Assembly (NCBI RefSeq): GCF_902506295.1
Contig: NZ_LR733312.1
Location: 1,998,089-2,062,088 of the forward strand
Source of the DNA: Luteimonas sp. 9C
Lineage (GTDB): Bacteria; Pseudomonadota; Gammaproteobacteria; Xanthomonadales; Xanthomonadaceae
DNA length: 64,000 bases
Direction of reading: 5' to 3'
Positions 27,833 through 37,296 of this stretch are shown one piece after another. A model generated the notes under the pieces. The model was not told where the DNA came from, did not search any database, and was given only the letters and a program-made list of their open reading frames with translations. The first letter of the stretch is position 1; each line of letters starts with the position of its first letter. The translations under genes and the position numbers were made by a program.

Positions 27833-28621
27833 ATGGATACCGTCACCCTCACCACCTCGACCGGCGTCGACATGTTCGCGATGCTCGCCGCCGTGCTGTG
27901 GCATGCGATCCGCATCGGCGCGGCGCTGCAGGTGCTGCCGGCGATCGGCGGACGGACGATGCCGGTGCGCGCGCGCCTGATCCTCGTGATCGCGCTGTCG
28001 GCGACCATGAGCACCGTGCTGCCGGCGCCGCCGCCGATGGCGGTGGATTCGGCGACGGTGCTCGGCGTGCTGCGCGAGTTCACGATCGGGGTGGCGATCG
28101 GGCTGGTGCTGCGGATGGCGTTCGAGGCCGGACAGCTGGCCGGTGAGCTGGTATCGCAGGGCATGGGCCTGTCGTTCGCGACGATGGCCGATCCGCTCAG
28201 CGGGGCCGCGTCGCCGGTGCTGTCGCAGTGGTTCTTCCTGGTGTTCTCGCTGCTGTTCTTCACCCTCGACGGGCACCTGGCGCTGATCGGGCTGCTGCAC
28301 GACAGCTACGCCAGCCTGCCGATCGGCCAGGCGTTGCCGGATCTGCAGGCGCTGCTGTCGGCGGTGCCGGCATTCTTCGCGACCGCGCTGCGCGCGGGTG
28401 TGCTGCTGGCCCTGCCGGTGGTGATGGCGTTGCTGTCGGTCAACATCGCGTTCGGCGTGCTCTCGCGCGCGGCCGCGCAGCTCAATCCGATGGCGATCGG
28501 TCTGCCGGTCTCGCTGCTGACCGGGCTGATCCTGCTGATGCTGCTGATGCGCCAGTTGCTGGCGCCGGTGCAGGCCTTGTTCGATTCGGCTTTTCTCGCC
28601 GCGCGCGGACTGATCGGCTAA
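27833..28621 (+). CDS. fliR: Flagellar export gate protein FliR
   Basis: FliR completes the FliPQR channel. The 262-residue protein is a multi-pass membrane protein with the conserved segments FEAGQLAGELVSQGMGLSFATM and GVLSRAAAQLNPMAIGLPVSLLTGL. It is the first gene after the candidate sigma-54 promoter at 27765 and lies 11 bases before flhB. Confidence 0.96.
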   Translation: MDTVTLTTSTGVDMFAMLAAVLWHAIRIGAALQVLPAIGGRTMPVRARLILVIALSATMSTVLPAPPPMAVDSATVLGVLREFTIGVAIGLVLRMAFEAGQLAGELVSQGMGLSFATMADPLSGAASPVLSQWFFLVFSLLFFTLDGHLALIGLLHDSYASLPIGQALPDLQALLSAVPAFFATALRAGVLLALPVVMALLSVNIAFGVLSRAAAQLNPMAIGLPVSLLTGLILLMLLMRQLLAPVQALFDSAFLAARGLIG

Positions 28622-28632
28622 AGGCCCGGGCG

Positions 28633-29805
28633 ATGAGCGAGACCGACCAGGACGACAAGACCGAACTTCCCACCGAAAAACGGCTGCGGGATGCGCGGGA
28701 GAAGGGCAACGTGCCGCGCTCGCGCGAGCTGGCCAACGTGGCCGTGCTCGGCTGCGCGGTGCTGGCCCTCAAGGCGACCGCGGGCGGCATCGGCGCGACC
28801 AGCCTAGACTGGATGCGCGACGCGCTGATCATCGACGCGTCGATACTCGGCACCCAGGACCGCCTGCTGCCGCATGCGGCCGGCCTGTTCGGACGCCTGC
28901 TGCTGGCGATGACGCCGCTGTTCGTCGCCGCGCTGCTGGCCTGCGCGATCGCGCCGGCGGCGATGGGCAGCCTGCGCTTCGCCGGGAAATCGCTGCAGCC
29001 CGATTTCAAACGTCTCAATCCGATGACCGGCCTGGGCCGGATCTACGGCAAGGAAGGCGCGGCCGAACTGGTGCGCTCGCTGCTGCGCGTGCTCCTGATC
29101 GGCGGCGTCGGCATCTACATGGTCCACCACGCGTTCTCGTCGCTGCTGTCGATGCCGCTGGCATCGCTGGAGCAGTCGGTCGCCGGCGGCATCGACATGG
29201 CGATGAACGCCTTGCTGGCAATGGTCGGCGCGCTCGGCTTCCTGGCACTGATCGACGTGCCCTGGCAGCACCTCCAGTACCGCAACAAGCTGAAGATGAC
29301 CAAGCAGGAGATCCGCGACGAGTTCAAGGAAAGCGAAGGCAATCCCGAACTGAAAGCGCGCGTGCGCCAGGTCCAGGCACAGATGTCGCGCGGCCGGATG
29401 ATGGACGCGGTCCCGACCGCCGACGTGATCCTGGTCAACCCGACCCACTACGCCGTCGCGCTGAAGTACACCGCCGACGGCGACATGCGCGCGCCGGTCG
29501 TCGTGGCCAAGGGCGTCGACGAACTCGCACTGGCCATCCGCGCGATCGCCGACCGCCACCGCATCGCGATCGTCGAGGCGCCGCCGCTGGCACGGTCCTT
29601 GTACAGACAGGCGCAGGTCGATCAGGAAATCCCGGTGAAGCTCTACGCCGCCGTCGCACAAGTGTTGTCCTACGTGTACCAGCTGCGCGCCTGGGCGCCC
29701 GGCCGTGGGCCGATGCCGGCGCTGGCCGAGCTCGACGCCGGGCCCGAGGGCGCGATCGACTTCGATCCCATCGCCGGCAACGGCGTCAACGGACCGGCGC
29801 GATGA
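28633..29805 (+). CDS. flhB: Flagellar export switch protein FlhB
   Basis: FlhB sets export specificity, switching from rod/hook to filament substrates after self-cleavage. The 390-residue protein starts MSETDQDDKTELPTEKRLRDAREKGNVPRS with the usual charged leader, has four membrane helices, and has the autocleavage motif N269-P270-T271-H272 in VNPTHYAVALKY. The tail after residue 365 is variable. ATG 28633 is used because the frame upstream is within fliR. It overlaps flhA by ATGA. Confidence 0.96.
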   Translation: MSETDQDDKTELPTEKRLRDAREKGNVPRSRELANVAVLGCAVLALKATAGGIGATSLDWMRDALIIDASILGTQDRLLPHAAGLFGRLLLAMTPLFVAALLACAIAPAAMGSLRFAGKSLQPDFKRLNPMTGLGRIYGKEGAAELVRSLLRVLLIGGVGIYMVHHAFSSLLSMPLASLEQSVAGGIDMAMNALLAMVGALGFLALIDVPWQHLQYRNKLKMTKQEIRDEFKESEGNPELKARVRQVQAQMSRGRMMDAVPTADVILVNPTHYAVALKYTADGDMRAPVVVAKGVDELALAIRAIADRHRIAIVEAPPLARSLYRQAQVDQEIPVKLYAAVAQVLSYVYQLRAWAPGRGPMPALAELDAGPEGAIDFDPIAGNGVNGPAR

Positions 29806-31886
29806 GCGCACAGCCGGGTCGGTTCTCCGTCGGCGGCGCGTTCGGCGCGATCAAGGCCGGCGCCGCGGCGCCGGTCGTGGTGCTCGCGCTGCTGGCGATG
29901 ATCATCGTGCCGCTGGCGCCGCCGGTGCTCGATGCGCTGTTCACCATCAACATCGCGCTGTCGCTGGTGGTGATGATGGCGGTGGTCTACGTGCGCAAGC
30001 CGCTGGACTTCTCGATCTTCCCCAGCGTGCTGCTGCTGGTCACGCTGCTGCGCCTGGCGCTCAACGTCGCGTCCACGCGCGTGGTGCTGCTGCACGGGCA
30101 CAAGGGACCGGGCGCGGCCGGCCACGTCATCGAGTCCTTCGGCCAGTTCGTCATCGGCGGCAGCTTCGCGGTCGGCATCGTGGTGTTCGCGATCCTGACC
30201 ATCGTCAACTTCATCGTCGTGACCAAGGGCGCGGGGCGCATCTCCGAAGTCTCGGCGCGCTTCATCCTCGATGCCCTGCCCGGCAAGCAGATGGCGATCG
30301 ACGCCGATCTCAACGCCGGCGTGCTGACCCGCGAGGAAGCCAAGGCGCGGCGCCAGGAAGTCCGCGACGAGGCCGACTTCTACGGCTCGATGGACGGCGC
30401 TTCGAAGTTCGTCCGCGGCGACGCGATCGCCGGCATCCTGATCCTGCTGATCAACATCGTCGGCGGCCTGCTGATCGGCATGATGTCGCACGACATGGGC
30501 TTCGCCGAATCGGCGCGCACCTACACCCTGCTGGCGATCGGCGACGGCCTGGTCGCGCAGCTGCCGGCGCTGCTGGTCGCCACCGCGGTCGCGATGCTGG
30601 TCACGCGCTCGACCGGCGAGCAGGAAATGGGCGAGGCGGTGTCGAAGCAGGTCTTCGGTCACCAGCGCGCGCTCACCGTCGCCGCCCTGCTGATGGGGCT
30701 GATCGGCGTGATCCCGGGCATGCCCAACCTGCCGTTCCTGATCCTGGCGGCGATCCTCGGCATTGCCGCGTGGAAGCTGCGCGCCGCGCCCGCGGCCGCC
30801 GAACAGGCCGAACGCGAAGCGGCGGCGACCGCGGCGCTGGCGGCGGCATCGCCGCTGGCCGAACTGAGCTGGGACGAGATCCGCCCGGTCGAGCCGCTGG
30901 CGCTCGAAGTCGGCTACAAGCTGATCGCGCTGGTCGACAAGACCCAGGGCGGCGAACTGCTGGCGCGCCTGAAGGGTGTCCGCCGCAAGCTCACCCAGGA
31001 CATCGGGTTTCTGATTCCCGCCGTGCACGTGCGCGACAACCTCGAACTCGCACCCGGCGCGTATCGCGTGATGGTGCACGGCGTGCCGGTGGCCGGCGGC
31101 GAGATCCACCCCGACCGCGAGCTCGCGCTCGATCCGGGCCGCGTGTTCGGACCGCTCGACGGCATTCCCGGCAAGGACCCGGCCTTCGGTCTCGACGCCA
31201 CGTGGATCCTGCCGAGCCAGCGCGCGCATGCCGAATCGCTGGGCTACACCGTCGTCGATGCGGCGACCGTCGTCGCGACCCACCTCTCGCACCTGGTGCG
31301 CGAACGCAGCGCCGAACTGCTGGGCCACGACGAAGTGCAGCAGCTGCTGTCCACGCTGGCGAAGGGCACGCCGAAGCTCGTCGAAGATCTGACACCCAAG
31401 CTGCTGCCGCTGTCGGTGGTGGTGAAGGTGCTGCAGTCGCTGCTGGCCGACCGCGTGCCGGTGCGGCAGATCCGCCAGATCGTCGAAACCCTGCTCGAGC
31501 ACGGCGTGCACACGCAGGACCCGGCGCAGCTCACCGCCGCGGTGCGTGTCGCGCTGGGCCGCTTCATCGTGCAGGAGCTCAACGGCATGGCCGAGGAGTT
31601 CCCCGTCTACACCCTGGCGCCGCAGCTGGAACGGGTATTGCAGGACTCGGTCAACGGCCAGGGCGCAGCGCTCGAACCGGGACTCGCCGAGCGTCTGCAC
31701 CAGAACTTGAGCGAGTGCGTCACCCGTCAGGAGAGCCGCGGCGAACCCGCCGTGCTGCTCGTTCCAGGCGGGGTCCGCGCCTCGGTGGCGCGGCTGGTGC
31801 GGCACAGCGTTCCGTCGCTGTCCGTACTCGCCTACGCCGAGGTTCCCGAAGACAAGCGTCTGCGTCTGGTCGGCGCCGTGGGATGA
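29802..31886 (+). CDS. flhA: Flagellar export gate protein FlhA
   Basis: FlhA is the export gate subunit that uses the proton motive force and docks chaperone-cargo complexes. The 694-residue protein has about eight membrane helices in residues 1-330, the conserved FHIPEP-type loop with SRFILDALPGKQMAIDADLNAG spread over about 147-170, and a large cytosolic domain to the end. It overlaps flhB by four bases. flhF follows after 68 bases, in which no clear promoter was found. Confidence 0.97.
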   Translation: MSAQPGRFSVGGAFGAIKAGAAAPVVVLALLAMIIVPLAPPVLDALFTINIALSLVVMMAVVYVRKPLDFSIFPSVLLLVTLLRLALNVASTRVVLLHGHKGPGAAGHVIESFGQFVIGGSFAVGIVVFAILTIVNFIVVTKGAGRISEVSARFILDALPGKQMAIDADLNAGVLTREEAKARRQEVRDEADFYGSMDGASKFVRGDAIAGILILLINIVGGLLIGMMSHDMGFAESARTYTLLAIGDGLVAQLPALLVATAVAMLVTRSTGEQEMGEAVSKQVFGHQRALTVAALLMGLIGVIPGMPNLPFLILAAILGIAAWKLRAAPAAAEQAEREAAATAALAAASPLAELSWDEIRPVEPLALEVGYKLIALVDKTQGGELLARLKGVRRKLTQDIGFLIPAVHVRDNLELAPGAYRVMVHGVPVAGGEIHPDRELALDPGRVFGPLDGIPGKDPAFGLDATWILPSQRAHAESLGYTVVDAATVVATHLSHLVRERSAELLGHDEVQQLLSTLAKGTPKLVEDLTPKLLPLSVVVKVLQSLLADRVPVRQIRQIVETLLEHGVHTQDPAQLTAAVRVALGRFIVQELNGMAEEFPVYTLAPQLERVLQDSVNGQGAALEPGLAERLHQNLSECVTRQESRGEPAVLLVPGGVRASVARLVRHSVPSLSVLAYAEVPEDKRLRLVGAVG

Positions 31887-31954
31887 CCCGCGGTTCCATT
31901 GCCCGCCACTGACACGGTCGGCGCGCCGGACTGCCGGCGGCCGCGGAGAGGACC

Positions 31955-33631
31955 ATGAAGATCAAGAGTTTCATCGCCCCGGACATGCGCACCGCGCTGC
32001 GGAAGATCCGCGAAGCGCTGGGCCCCGATGCGGTGATCCTGTCGACCCGCGGCGTCGCCGACGGGATCGAGGTGGTCGCCTCGCTGGGCTACGACGAGGC
32101 CGCGCTGGCCCGCGTGCTGCGCGCCGCCGAAGCCGACGACACACCGGCCGCCGATGCCGGAATCCCGACGCCTGCCGTCGTGCCCGCGCAGGTGGCCCCG
32201 GCTGCGCCTGCACCTGCGCGCAGCATGTTCGAACGCACCATCGTCGATCCGGCCGCGGCGTTCGCCGCTGCGCTGGGACAGGCGCGCCCCGCCGTCCCCG
32301 CCGTCGACGCGGCGGTGACCGCATCCGGCGACGCCGAGCAGCAGGCCGCCGCACTGCGCGACCGCGCGCGTGCCCGCCTCAAGGACAGCGACGGCCCCAC
32401 GCTGGCCGAACTCACCTCGGCGATCCGCCCGGCCGCCGCCGTGGCCGAAGTGGCCCGCGGCCTGCCGCTGCAGCCCGCCTCGCCGGCGCGCGCGACCGTC
32501 GCCGCCGCCAATGCCGAACTGCGCGCCGACGATGCCCACGCACTCGATGCCCTGATCGCCGACGAAGCGCCCTCCTTCGCCGCGTTGCTCACCGCGCGCA
32601 TGCCGCAGGCGCCGCAGCCGATGGCCCTCGACGACGCCGCGGCGTCCGACGCAGCGGTCGGGATCGTCCGGCCTGCAGTCGCCGCAGCGCCTGCACTGTC
32701 GCTGGTGCCGACGCCGGAGCCCGAAGCGCCGGCGATCGCCGCGATGCGCGACGAGATGGCGCGCATGCGCCAACTGATGGAAACCCAGATGGCGCAGTTC
32801 GAGCGCGAGCGGCTGCGCGGTTCGCCCGCACGCGCCGCAGCGTTCGATGCACTGCGCGCGTTCGGTTGCGAAGAGGCACTGGCGCAGTCGGTCGCCGCCC
32901 AGCTCGATCCGGCGCTGCCGGTCGACGCGATCCAGGGCCCGATGCTCGACGCCCTCGCGCGCACGCTCGAGGTCAGCGCCTGCGAGCCGATCGACGATGG
33001 CGGCGTGATCGCCCTCGTCGGCCCGACCGGCGCCGGCAAGACCACCACCGCGGCAAAGCTGGCCGCGCGTTTCGCCGCCCGCCACCGGGCGCGCGACGTT
33101 GCCCTGATCACCACCGACTGCGAACGTCCCGGCGCGCACGAACAGCTGCAGGCGCACGGCCGCAAGCTCGGCATCACCGTCTGCGAAGCGCGCGGCATGA
33201 CCGGCCTGCAGCAGGCGCTGACCCAGCTGGCCGACTATCCGCTGGTGCTGGTCGACACGACCGGCTACGCGCCCAACGACCGCGCGCTGTTCAACCAGAT
33301 CCTGTGGCTGCGCACCGCGCGCAAGGTCCGCAGCCTGCTGGTGCTGCCGGCCAACGGCAATCCGCAGGACATGCACGAGGTCATCCGCCGCTACCGGCCG
33401 TGTTCGCCGGAAGGCCTGGTCCTGACCAAGCTCGACGAGACCGGCTATCTGGGCTCGGCGCTGTCGGTGACCGTGCGCAACGGGCTGCCGATCGCCTACA
33501 CCGCCGATGGCCAGGATGCGACCGCCGACATCGCGCCGGGCAACCGCCTGGTGCTCGCCCAGGCGATGGCCGCCGGCCGCCACGCCGCCGTCGCCGACAC
33601 CGCCGCGCCCGAGGCCCGCCATGCCGTCTGA
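31955..33631 (+). CDS. flhF: Flagellar SRP-like GTPase FlhF
   Basis: FlhF places the flagellum at the cell pole. The 558-residue protein starts MKIKSFIAPDMRTALRKIRE, the family's B domain, then has a long Ala-rich linker (60-240), and then an SRP54-type NG domain with the P-loop GPTGAGKTTT near 356-365, DTTGYAPND and TKLDETGYLGSAL. An AGAGGA precedes the ATG. It overlaps flhG by 11 bases. Together with FlhG it points to a polar flagellum. Confidence 0.96.
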   Translation: MKIKSFIAPDMRTALRKIREALGPDAVILSTRGVADGIEVVASLGYDEAALARVLRAAEADDTPAADAGIPTPAVVPAQVAPAAPAPARSMFERTIVDPAAAFAAALGQARPAVPAVDAAVTASGDAEQQAAALRDRARARLKDSDGPTLAELTSAIRPAAAVAEVARGLPLQPASPARATVAAANAELRADDAHALDALIADEAPSFAALLTARMPQAPQPMALDDAAASDAAVGIVRPAVAAAPALSLVPTPEPEAPAIAAMRDEMARMRQLMETQMAQFERERLRGSPARAAAFDALRAFGCEEALAQSVAAQLDPALPVDAIQGPMLDALARTLEVSACEPIDDGGVIALVGPTGAGKTTTAAKLAARFAARHRARDVALITTDCERPGAHEQLQAHGRKLGITVCEARGMTGLQQALTQLADYPLVLVDTTGYAPNDRALFNQILWLRTARKVRSLLVLPANGNPQDMHEVIRRYRPCSPEGLVLTKLDETGYLGSALSVTVRNGLPIAYTADGQDATADIAPGNRLVLAQAMAAGRHAAVADTAAPEARHAV

Positions 33632-34478
33632 TGCCGCACCCGATTCCGCCGCGCCCCGCGTCATCGCCGTCGCCAGCGGCAAGGGCGGCGTCGGCAAGAC
33701 CACGACCTCGGTGAACCTCGCCGCGGCGATGGTCAATGCCGGCCAGCGCACGCTGCTGCTCGACACCGATTTGGGCCTGGCCAACGTCGACGTGATGCTG
33801 GGCCTGTCGCCGCGCTTCACCCTCGCCGACGTGTTCGCCGGCCGCTGCGAGCTCGCCGACACCATCCTCGAAGGTCCGAACGGACTGATGGTGGTACCCG
33901 CCGCGTCCGGCAAGCAGCACATGGCGCAGCTCACGCCGCAGGAGCACGTGGGCCTGGTGCATGCGTTCTCGGAACTCGATCGCTCGATCGACACGATGAT
34001 CGTCGACAACGCCGCCGGCATCGCCGATGGCGTGCTGACGTTCTGCCAGGCCGCACAGGACGTGATCGTGGTGGTCTGCGACGAACCGGCCTCGATCACC
34101 GATGCGTATGCGCTGATCAAGGTGCTCGCCCGCGACCGCGGCGTGCAGCGTGTGCAGGTGCTGTGTAACCAGGTGCAGGACGCGAGCGAGGGACCGGCGC
34201 TGTTCGAGAAACTGCAGCGCGTCACCACGCGCTTCCTCGACGTGACCCTGCACCACATCGGATCGATCCCGCGCGACGAATGGCTGCGCCGCGCCGTGCA
34301 GCGCCAGGAAGCCGTCGTCGATGCGTTCCCGTCGGCGCCGTCCGCGGTCGCCTATCGCGGGATCGCCCGTCGCGCACGCAGCTGGCAGTCGCCGGCGGTC
34401 GCGCGCGGCCATGTCGAATTCTTCGTCGACCGGCTGGTCGCCCCGGGCGCCCGGTCCACCGGAGGCCTGCCCGCATGA
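33621..34478 (+). CDS. flhG: Flagellar number regulator FlhG (FleN)
   Basis: FlhG/FleN is a MinD-like ATPase that limits flagellar number and, in Pseudomonas, restrains FleQ. The 285-residue protein has the deviant Walker A KGGVGKTT near 20-27 and the switch DTDLGLANVDVMLGL near 45-60. The C-terminus lacks a clear membrane-targeting amphipathic helix but ends in a basic segment. ATG 33621 lies within the end of flhF. It overlaps fliA by ATGA. Confidence 0.95.
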   Translation: MPSDAAPDSAAPRVIAVASGKGGVGKTTTSVNLAAAMVNAGQRTLLLDTDLGLANVDVMLGLSPRFTLADVFAGRCELADTILEGPNGLMVVPAASGKQHMAQLTPQEHVGLVHAFSELDRSIDTMIVDNAAGIADGVLTFCQAAQDVIVVVCDEPASITDAYALIKVLARDRGVQRVQVLCNQVQDASEGPALFEKLQRVTTRFLDVTLHHIGSIPRDEWLRRAVQRQEAVVDAFPSAPSAVAYRGIARRARSWQSPAVARGHVEFFVDRLVAPGARSTGGLPA

Positions 34479-35233
34479 ACGCCACCGCCACCGCCTGCTA
34501 CCGCGCGACCCAGACCGGTTCGCCGGCGGACATCGTCGAGCGTCATGGCGAGCTGGTGCGCCGGATCGCCCATCACCTCGCCGCGCGGCTGCCGGCCAGT
34601 GTCGAGATCGAGGACCTCGTGCAGGCCGGCATGCTGGGCCTGATCGACGCGGCGCGGAACTACCAGTCCGATCCCGGCGCGACCTTCGAGACCTATGCGT
34701 CCATCCGCATCCGCGGCGCGATGATCGACGAGATGCGGCGCGGCGACTGGACCCCGCGTTCGGTGCACCGCGGCTATCGCGACATGATCGCCGCGGTGCG
34801 CGCGATCGAGCAGGAGACCGGCCGCAGCGCGGTGCCGGCGCAGATCGCCGCGCACCTGGAGATCACCCTCGACGCGTACCACCGCCTGGTCGAGGACGCC
34901 GCCCGCGGCCAGCTGACCAGCTTCGATGCGCACCTGGAGGAACACGACGGCGAGGCCCGTCTCGCGGTCCGCGAGTCCGCGAGCCCGGCGCGCGCGTTCG
35001 AGGACGATGCCTTCCGGGTCGCCCTGGTCGAGGCCATCGAAGGCCTGCCCGAACGCGAGGCCCTGGTGCTGTCGCTGTACTACGAGCAGGAACTCAACCT
35101 GCGCGAGATCGGCGCCGTGCTGTCGGTCAGCGAATCACGGGTGTCGCAGATCCACGGCCAGGCCATGGTCCGCCTGCGCGCCCGCCTGTCGGACTGGAAG
35201 CGCGATCCGGACGAGGCACTGGGGCCGGAGTGA
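34475..35233 (+). CDS. fliA: RNA polymerase sigma-28 factor FliA
   Basis: FliA transcribes late flagellar genes such as fliC. The 252-residue protein has region 2 with EIEDLVQAGMLGLIDAARNY and TFETYASIRIRGAMIDEMRR, region 3, and region 4 with LPEREALVLSLYYEQELNLREIGAVLSVSESRVSQ. ATG 34475 overlaps the flhG stop. A family A hairpin begins 13 bases after the stop, and the usual cheY gene does not follow. Confidence 0.97.
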   Translation: MNATATACYRATQTGSPADIVERHGELVRRIAHHLAARLPASVEIEDLVQAGMLGLIDAARNYQSDPGATFETYASIRIRGAMIDEMRRGDWTPRSVHRGYRDMIAAVRAIEQETGRSAVPAQIAAHLEITLDAYHRLVEDAARGQLTSFDAHLEEHDGEARLAVRESASPARAFEDDAFRVALVEAIEGLPEREALVLSLYYEQELNLREIGAVLSVSESRVSQIHGQAMVRLRARLSDWKRDPDEALGPE

Positions 35234-35245
35234 TGCAGCTCCGAG

Positions 35246-35281
35246 CCCTCCCCCGCGTGCGGGGGAGGGTTGGGTGGGGGC
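35246..35281 (+). repeat. Family A hairpin after fliA
   Basis: CCCTCCCCCGC (35246-35256) pairs perfectly with 35259-35269, and one long arm continues to a TGGGGGC end at 35281. It is the mirror image of the 27696-27731 copy. It could end the fliA transcript. Confidence 0.75.
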
Positions 35282-35360
35282 AGCCATTCCGACACGGACC
35301 CGCGTCACCGGGCGCAAGCATCAGTCGGCGATTCCGATCTTCCCTCGACTCACCACTTCG

Positions 35361-35396
35361 CCCCCATCCCGACCTTCCCCCGCGCACGGGGGAAGG
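35361..35396 (+). repeat. Family A hairpin before motC
   Basis: The left arm starts with CCCCCATCCC as in the 1-48 copy, and CCTTCCCCCG (35373-35382) pairs with 35387-35396. With the copy at 35246 it fills much of the 373-base fliA-motC gap. The rest holds a possible sigma-54 site and no gene that I can support. Confidence 0.75.
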
Positions 35397-35472
35397 CGCA
35401 AAGCGCGCCGATCCGCATTGCCTTCACGGACCTGACAGTCCGTTCAGCGCCCCGCGCACCCGCGGCCGTCCA

Positions 35473-35487
35473 CGGCCCGTCTCTTGC
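35473..35487 (+). promoter_or_regulatory. Possible sigma-54 promoter upstream of motC
   Basis: CGGCCC-GTCTC-TTGC has the GG-N10-GC core and a perfect -12 box but a weak -24 box. It would start transcription near 35499, about 108 bases before motC. No sigma-28 site was seen in this gap. Confidence 0.45.
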
Positions 35488-35606
35488 ATCCCTCCTGCGC
35501 GTGCCCGGTATCGACGGAAATCCGTCGCCCCGACCGCGCGACGCCGGGGCGTGCCCGTGTGCACATCCCCTCTTCAGAAATCCCCGACCCGACCGTTAAC
35601 GACTCC

Positions 35607-36347
35607 ATGGACAAGCTCAGCGTCATCGGTGTGATCCTCGCGCTCGTCGCGCTGCTGATCGGCAGCGTGCTCAAGGGCGCGGGCCTGTCCAGCCTGTGGT
35701 CGCCGGCCGCGTTCGTCATCGTGATCTGCGGCACCATCGCCTCGATCCTGCTGCAGACCAGCCTGGTCACGTTCAAGCGGGCCATGAAGATCACCAAATG
35801 GGTGTTCAAGCCGCCGTCCCAGGATCGCGCGGCGATCCTGGCCCGCCTCGTCGAATGGGCCAATACCGCGCGCAAGCAGGGCCTGCTGGGCCTGGAATCG
35901 CAGGTCGCCGAGCAGCAGGACGACTTCACGAAGAAGGGCCTGCAGATGGTCGTCGACGGCATCGCGCCCGATTCGATCCGCGCCGTGCTCGAGACCGACA
36001 TGCATCACCAGAGCCAGGGCGATCTCGCCGCGGCCAAGGTGTTCGAGGGCATGGGCATCTACGCGCCGACGCTGGGCATCATCGGCGCGGTGCTGGGTCT
36101 GATCGCGGTGATGAAGAACCTCGCCGATCCGAGCAAACTCGGCGGCGGCATCGCGGCGGCGTTCACCGCGACGATCTACGGCATCGGCGCAGCCAACCTG
36201 TTCCTGCTGCCGATGGCCAACAAGCTCAAGGCGCTGATCAACGCGCAGACCGAGGAGCGCGAGATGATCGTCGAGGGGCTGATCGCGATCGCCCAGGGCG
36301 AGAACCCGCGCAACATCGAGTCGCGCCTGGCCGGATACGTGCACTGA
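35607..36347 (+). CDS. motC: Flagellar stator protein MotC (MotA family)
   Basis: MotA-type proteins form the proton channel of the stator with a MotB partner. The 246-residue protein has four membrane helices, the conserved cytoplasmic loop and the signature AAKVFEGMGIYAPTLGIIGAVLGLIAVM. ATG 35607 (MDKLSVIGVILALV) is the family start. The order fliA, motC, motD, parA matches the second stator of Pseudomonas, so MotC is preferred to MotA; the two cannot be told apart on sequence by eye. motD follows after 3 bases. Confidence 0.9.
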   Translation: MDKLSVIGVILALVALLIGSVLKGAGLSSLWSPAAFVIVICGTIASILLQTSLVTFKRAMKITKWVFKPPSQDRAAILARLVEWANTARKQGLLGLESQVAEQQDDFTKKGLQMVVDGIAPDSIRAVLETDMHHQSQGDLAAAKVFEGMGIYAPTLGIIGAVLGLIAVMKNLADPSKLGGGIAAAFTATIYGIGAANLFLLPMANKLKALINAQTEEREMIVEGLIAIAQGENPRNIESRLAGYVH

Positions 36348-36350
36348 GCC

Positions 36351-37295
36351 ATGGCCAGGAAGCACGTCCACGAGGAACACGCCAACCACGAAGCCTGGGC
36401 CATTCCCTACGGCGACCTGGTGACGCTGCTGCTCGCGTTCTTCGTGGTGATGTACGCGATCTCCTCGGTCAACGAGGGCAAGTACCGCGCGGTGTCCGAC
36501 TCGCTCAACGCCGCGTTCGGCGGACCGCCGCGTTCGGTCAGCCCGCTGCAGCTGGGCAAGACCCAGCGCCTGGGCTCGTCCTTCGACCGACCGTCGCTGA
36601 TGACCGCCGCCGCCAAGAGCGGCCCGGCCCCGGCGAGCGCGATGATCCAGGCGCGCCTGCAGCAGGCGCTGGACATGCCGCGCTATGCGAGCGGCGTCAA
36701 CGGCCACGGCCCCAGCGCGCTCGACGGCAGCGGTCGCGGCCGCCAGGAGGGCGAAAGCGAACTGGTCTCGCTGGGCCGCGATCTGCAGACCGCGCTGTCG
36801 GATCTGGTGCAGAAGAACCTGGTCACCCTGCGCCGCGGCCACAACTATCTGGAAGTCGAGATCCAGAGCGACATCCTGTTCTCCAGCGGCGTCGCCGCAC
36901 CCAGCGCCACCGCCACCGACACGATCCGCAAGGTCGCCACGGTCCTGCGCGAGGTGCCGAATGCGATGCGCGTCGAGGGTTACACGGACGACCAGCCGAT
37001 CCGCACCGCCGCGTTCCCGTCGAACTGGGAGCTGTCGACCGCCCGCGCCGCGAGCGTGGTGCACATCCTGGCGGCGGAAGGCGTGGCCCAGTCGCGCCTG
37101 GGCGTCGTGGGCTATGGCGAATTCCAGCCGATCGCGGACAATGCGACCGTGGAAGGTCGCAACGCCAATCGCCGCGTCATGCTCGTGATCCTCGCCGCGC
37201 CGCAGGGCCCCGACGCCGTGCCGCAGCCGGCGACGCGCGTGGCCGTCGCGAGCGTCGAGCGGCAGGCGACCGATCCCGCGGCCGGGGCGCACTGA
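36351..37295 (+). CDS. motD: Flagellar stator protein MotD (MotB family)
   Basis: MotB-type proteins anchor the stator to peptidoglycan and carry the proton-binding Asp. The 314-residue protein has a short basic start, one membrane helix (about 22-41) with the essential Asp22 in PYGDLVTLLLAFFVVMY, a plug/linker region and an OmpA-like domain (about 165-285) with VEGYTDDQPI and SNWELSTARA. It is followed after one base by the parA gene. Confidence 0.93.
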   Translation: MARKHVHEEHANHEAWAIPYGDLVTLLLAFFVVMYAISSVNEGKYRAVSDSLNAAFGGPPRSVSPLQLGKTQRLGSSFDRPSLMTAAAKSGPAPASAMIQARLQQALDMPRYASGVNGHGPSALDGSGRGRQEGESELVSLGRDLQTALSDLVQKNLVTLRRGHNYLEVEIQSDILFSSGVAAPSATATDTIRKVATVLREVPNAMRVEGYTDDQPIRTAAFPSNWELSTARAASVVHILAAEGVAQSRLGVVGYGEFQPIADNATVEGRNANRRVMLVILAAPQGPDAVPQPATRVAVASVERQATDPAAGAH

Positions 37296-37296
37296 C

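Noticed and set aside
31887-31954. Sigma-54 promoter before flhF
   Set aside because: No GG-N10-GC arrangement with a reasonable -24/-12 match was found in this gap.
31832-34258. 808-codon minus-strand frame opposite flhF and flhG
   Set aside because: The opposite strand encodes clear, conserved FlhF and FlhG. The minus frame has only low-complexity sequence.
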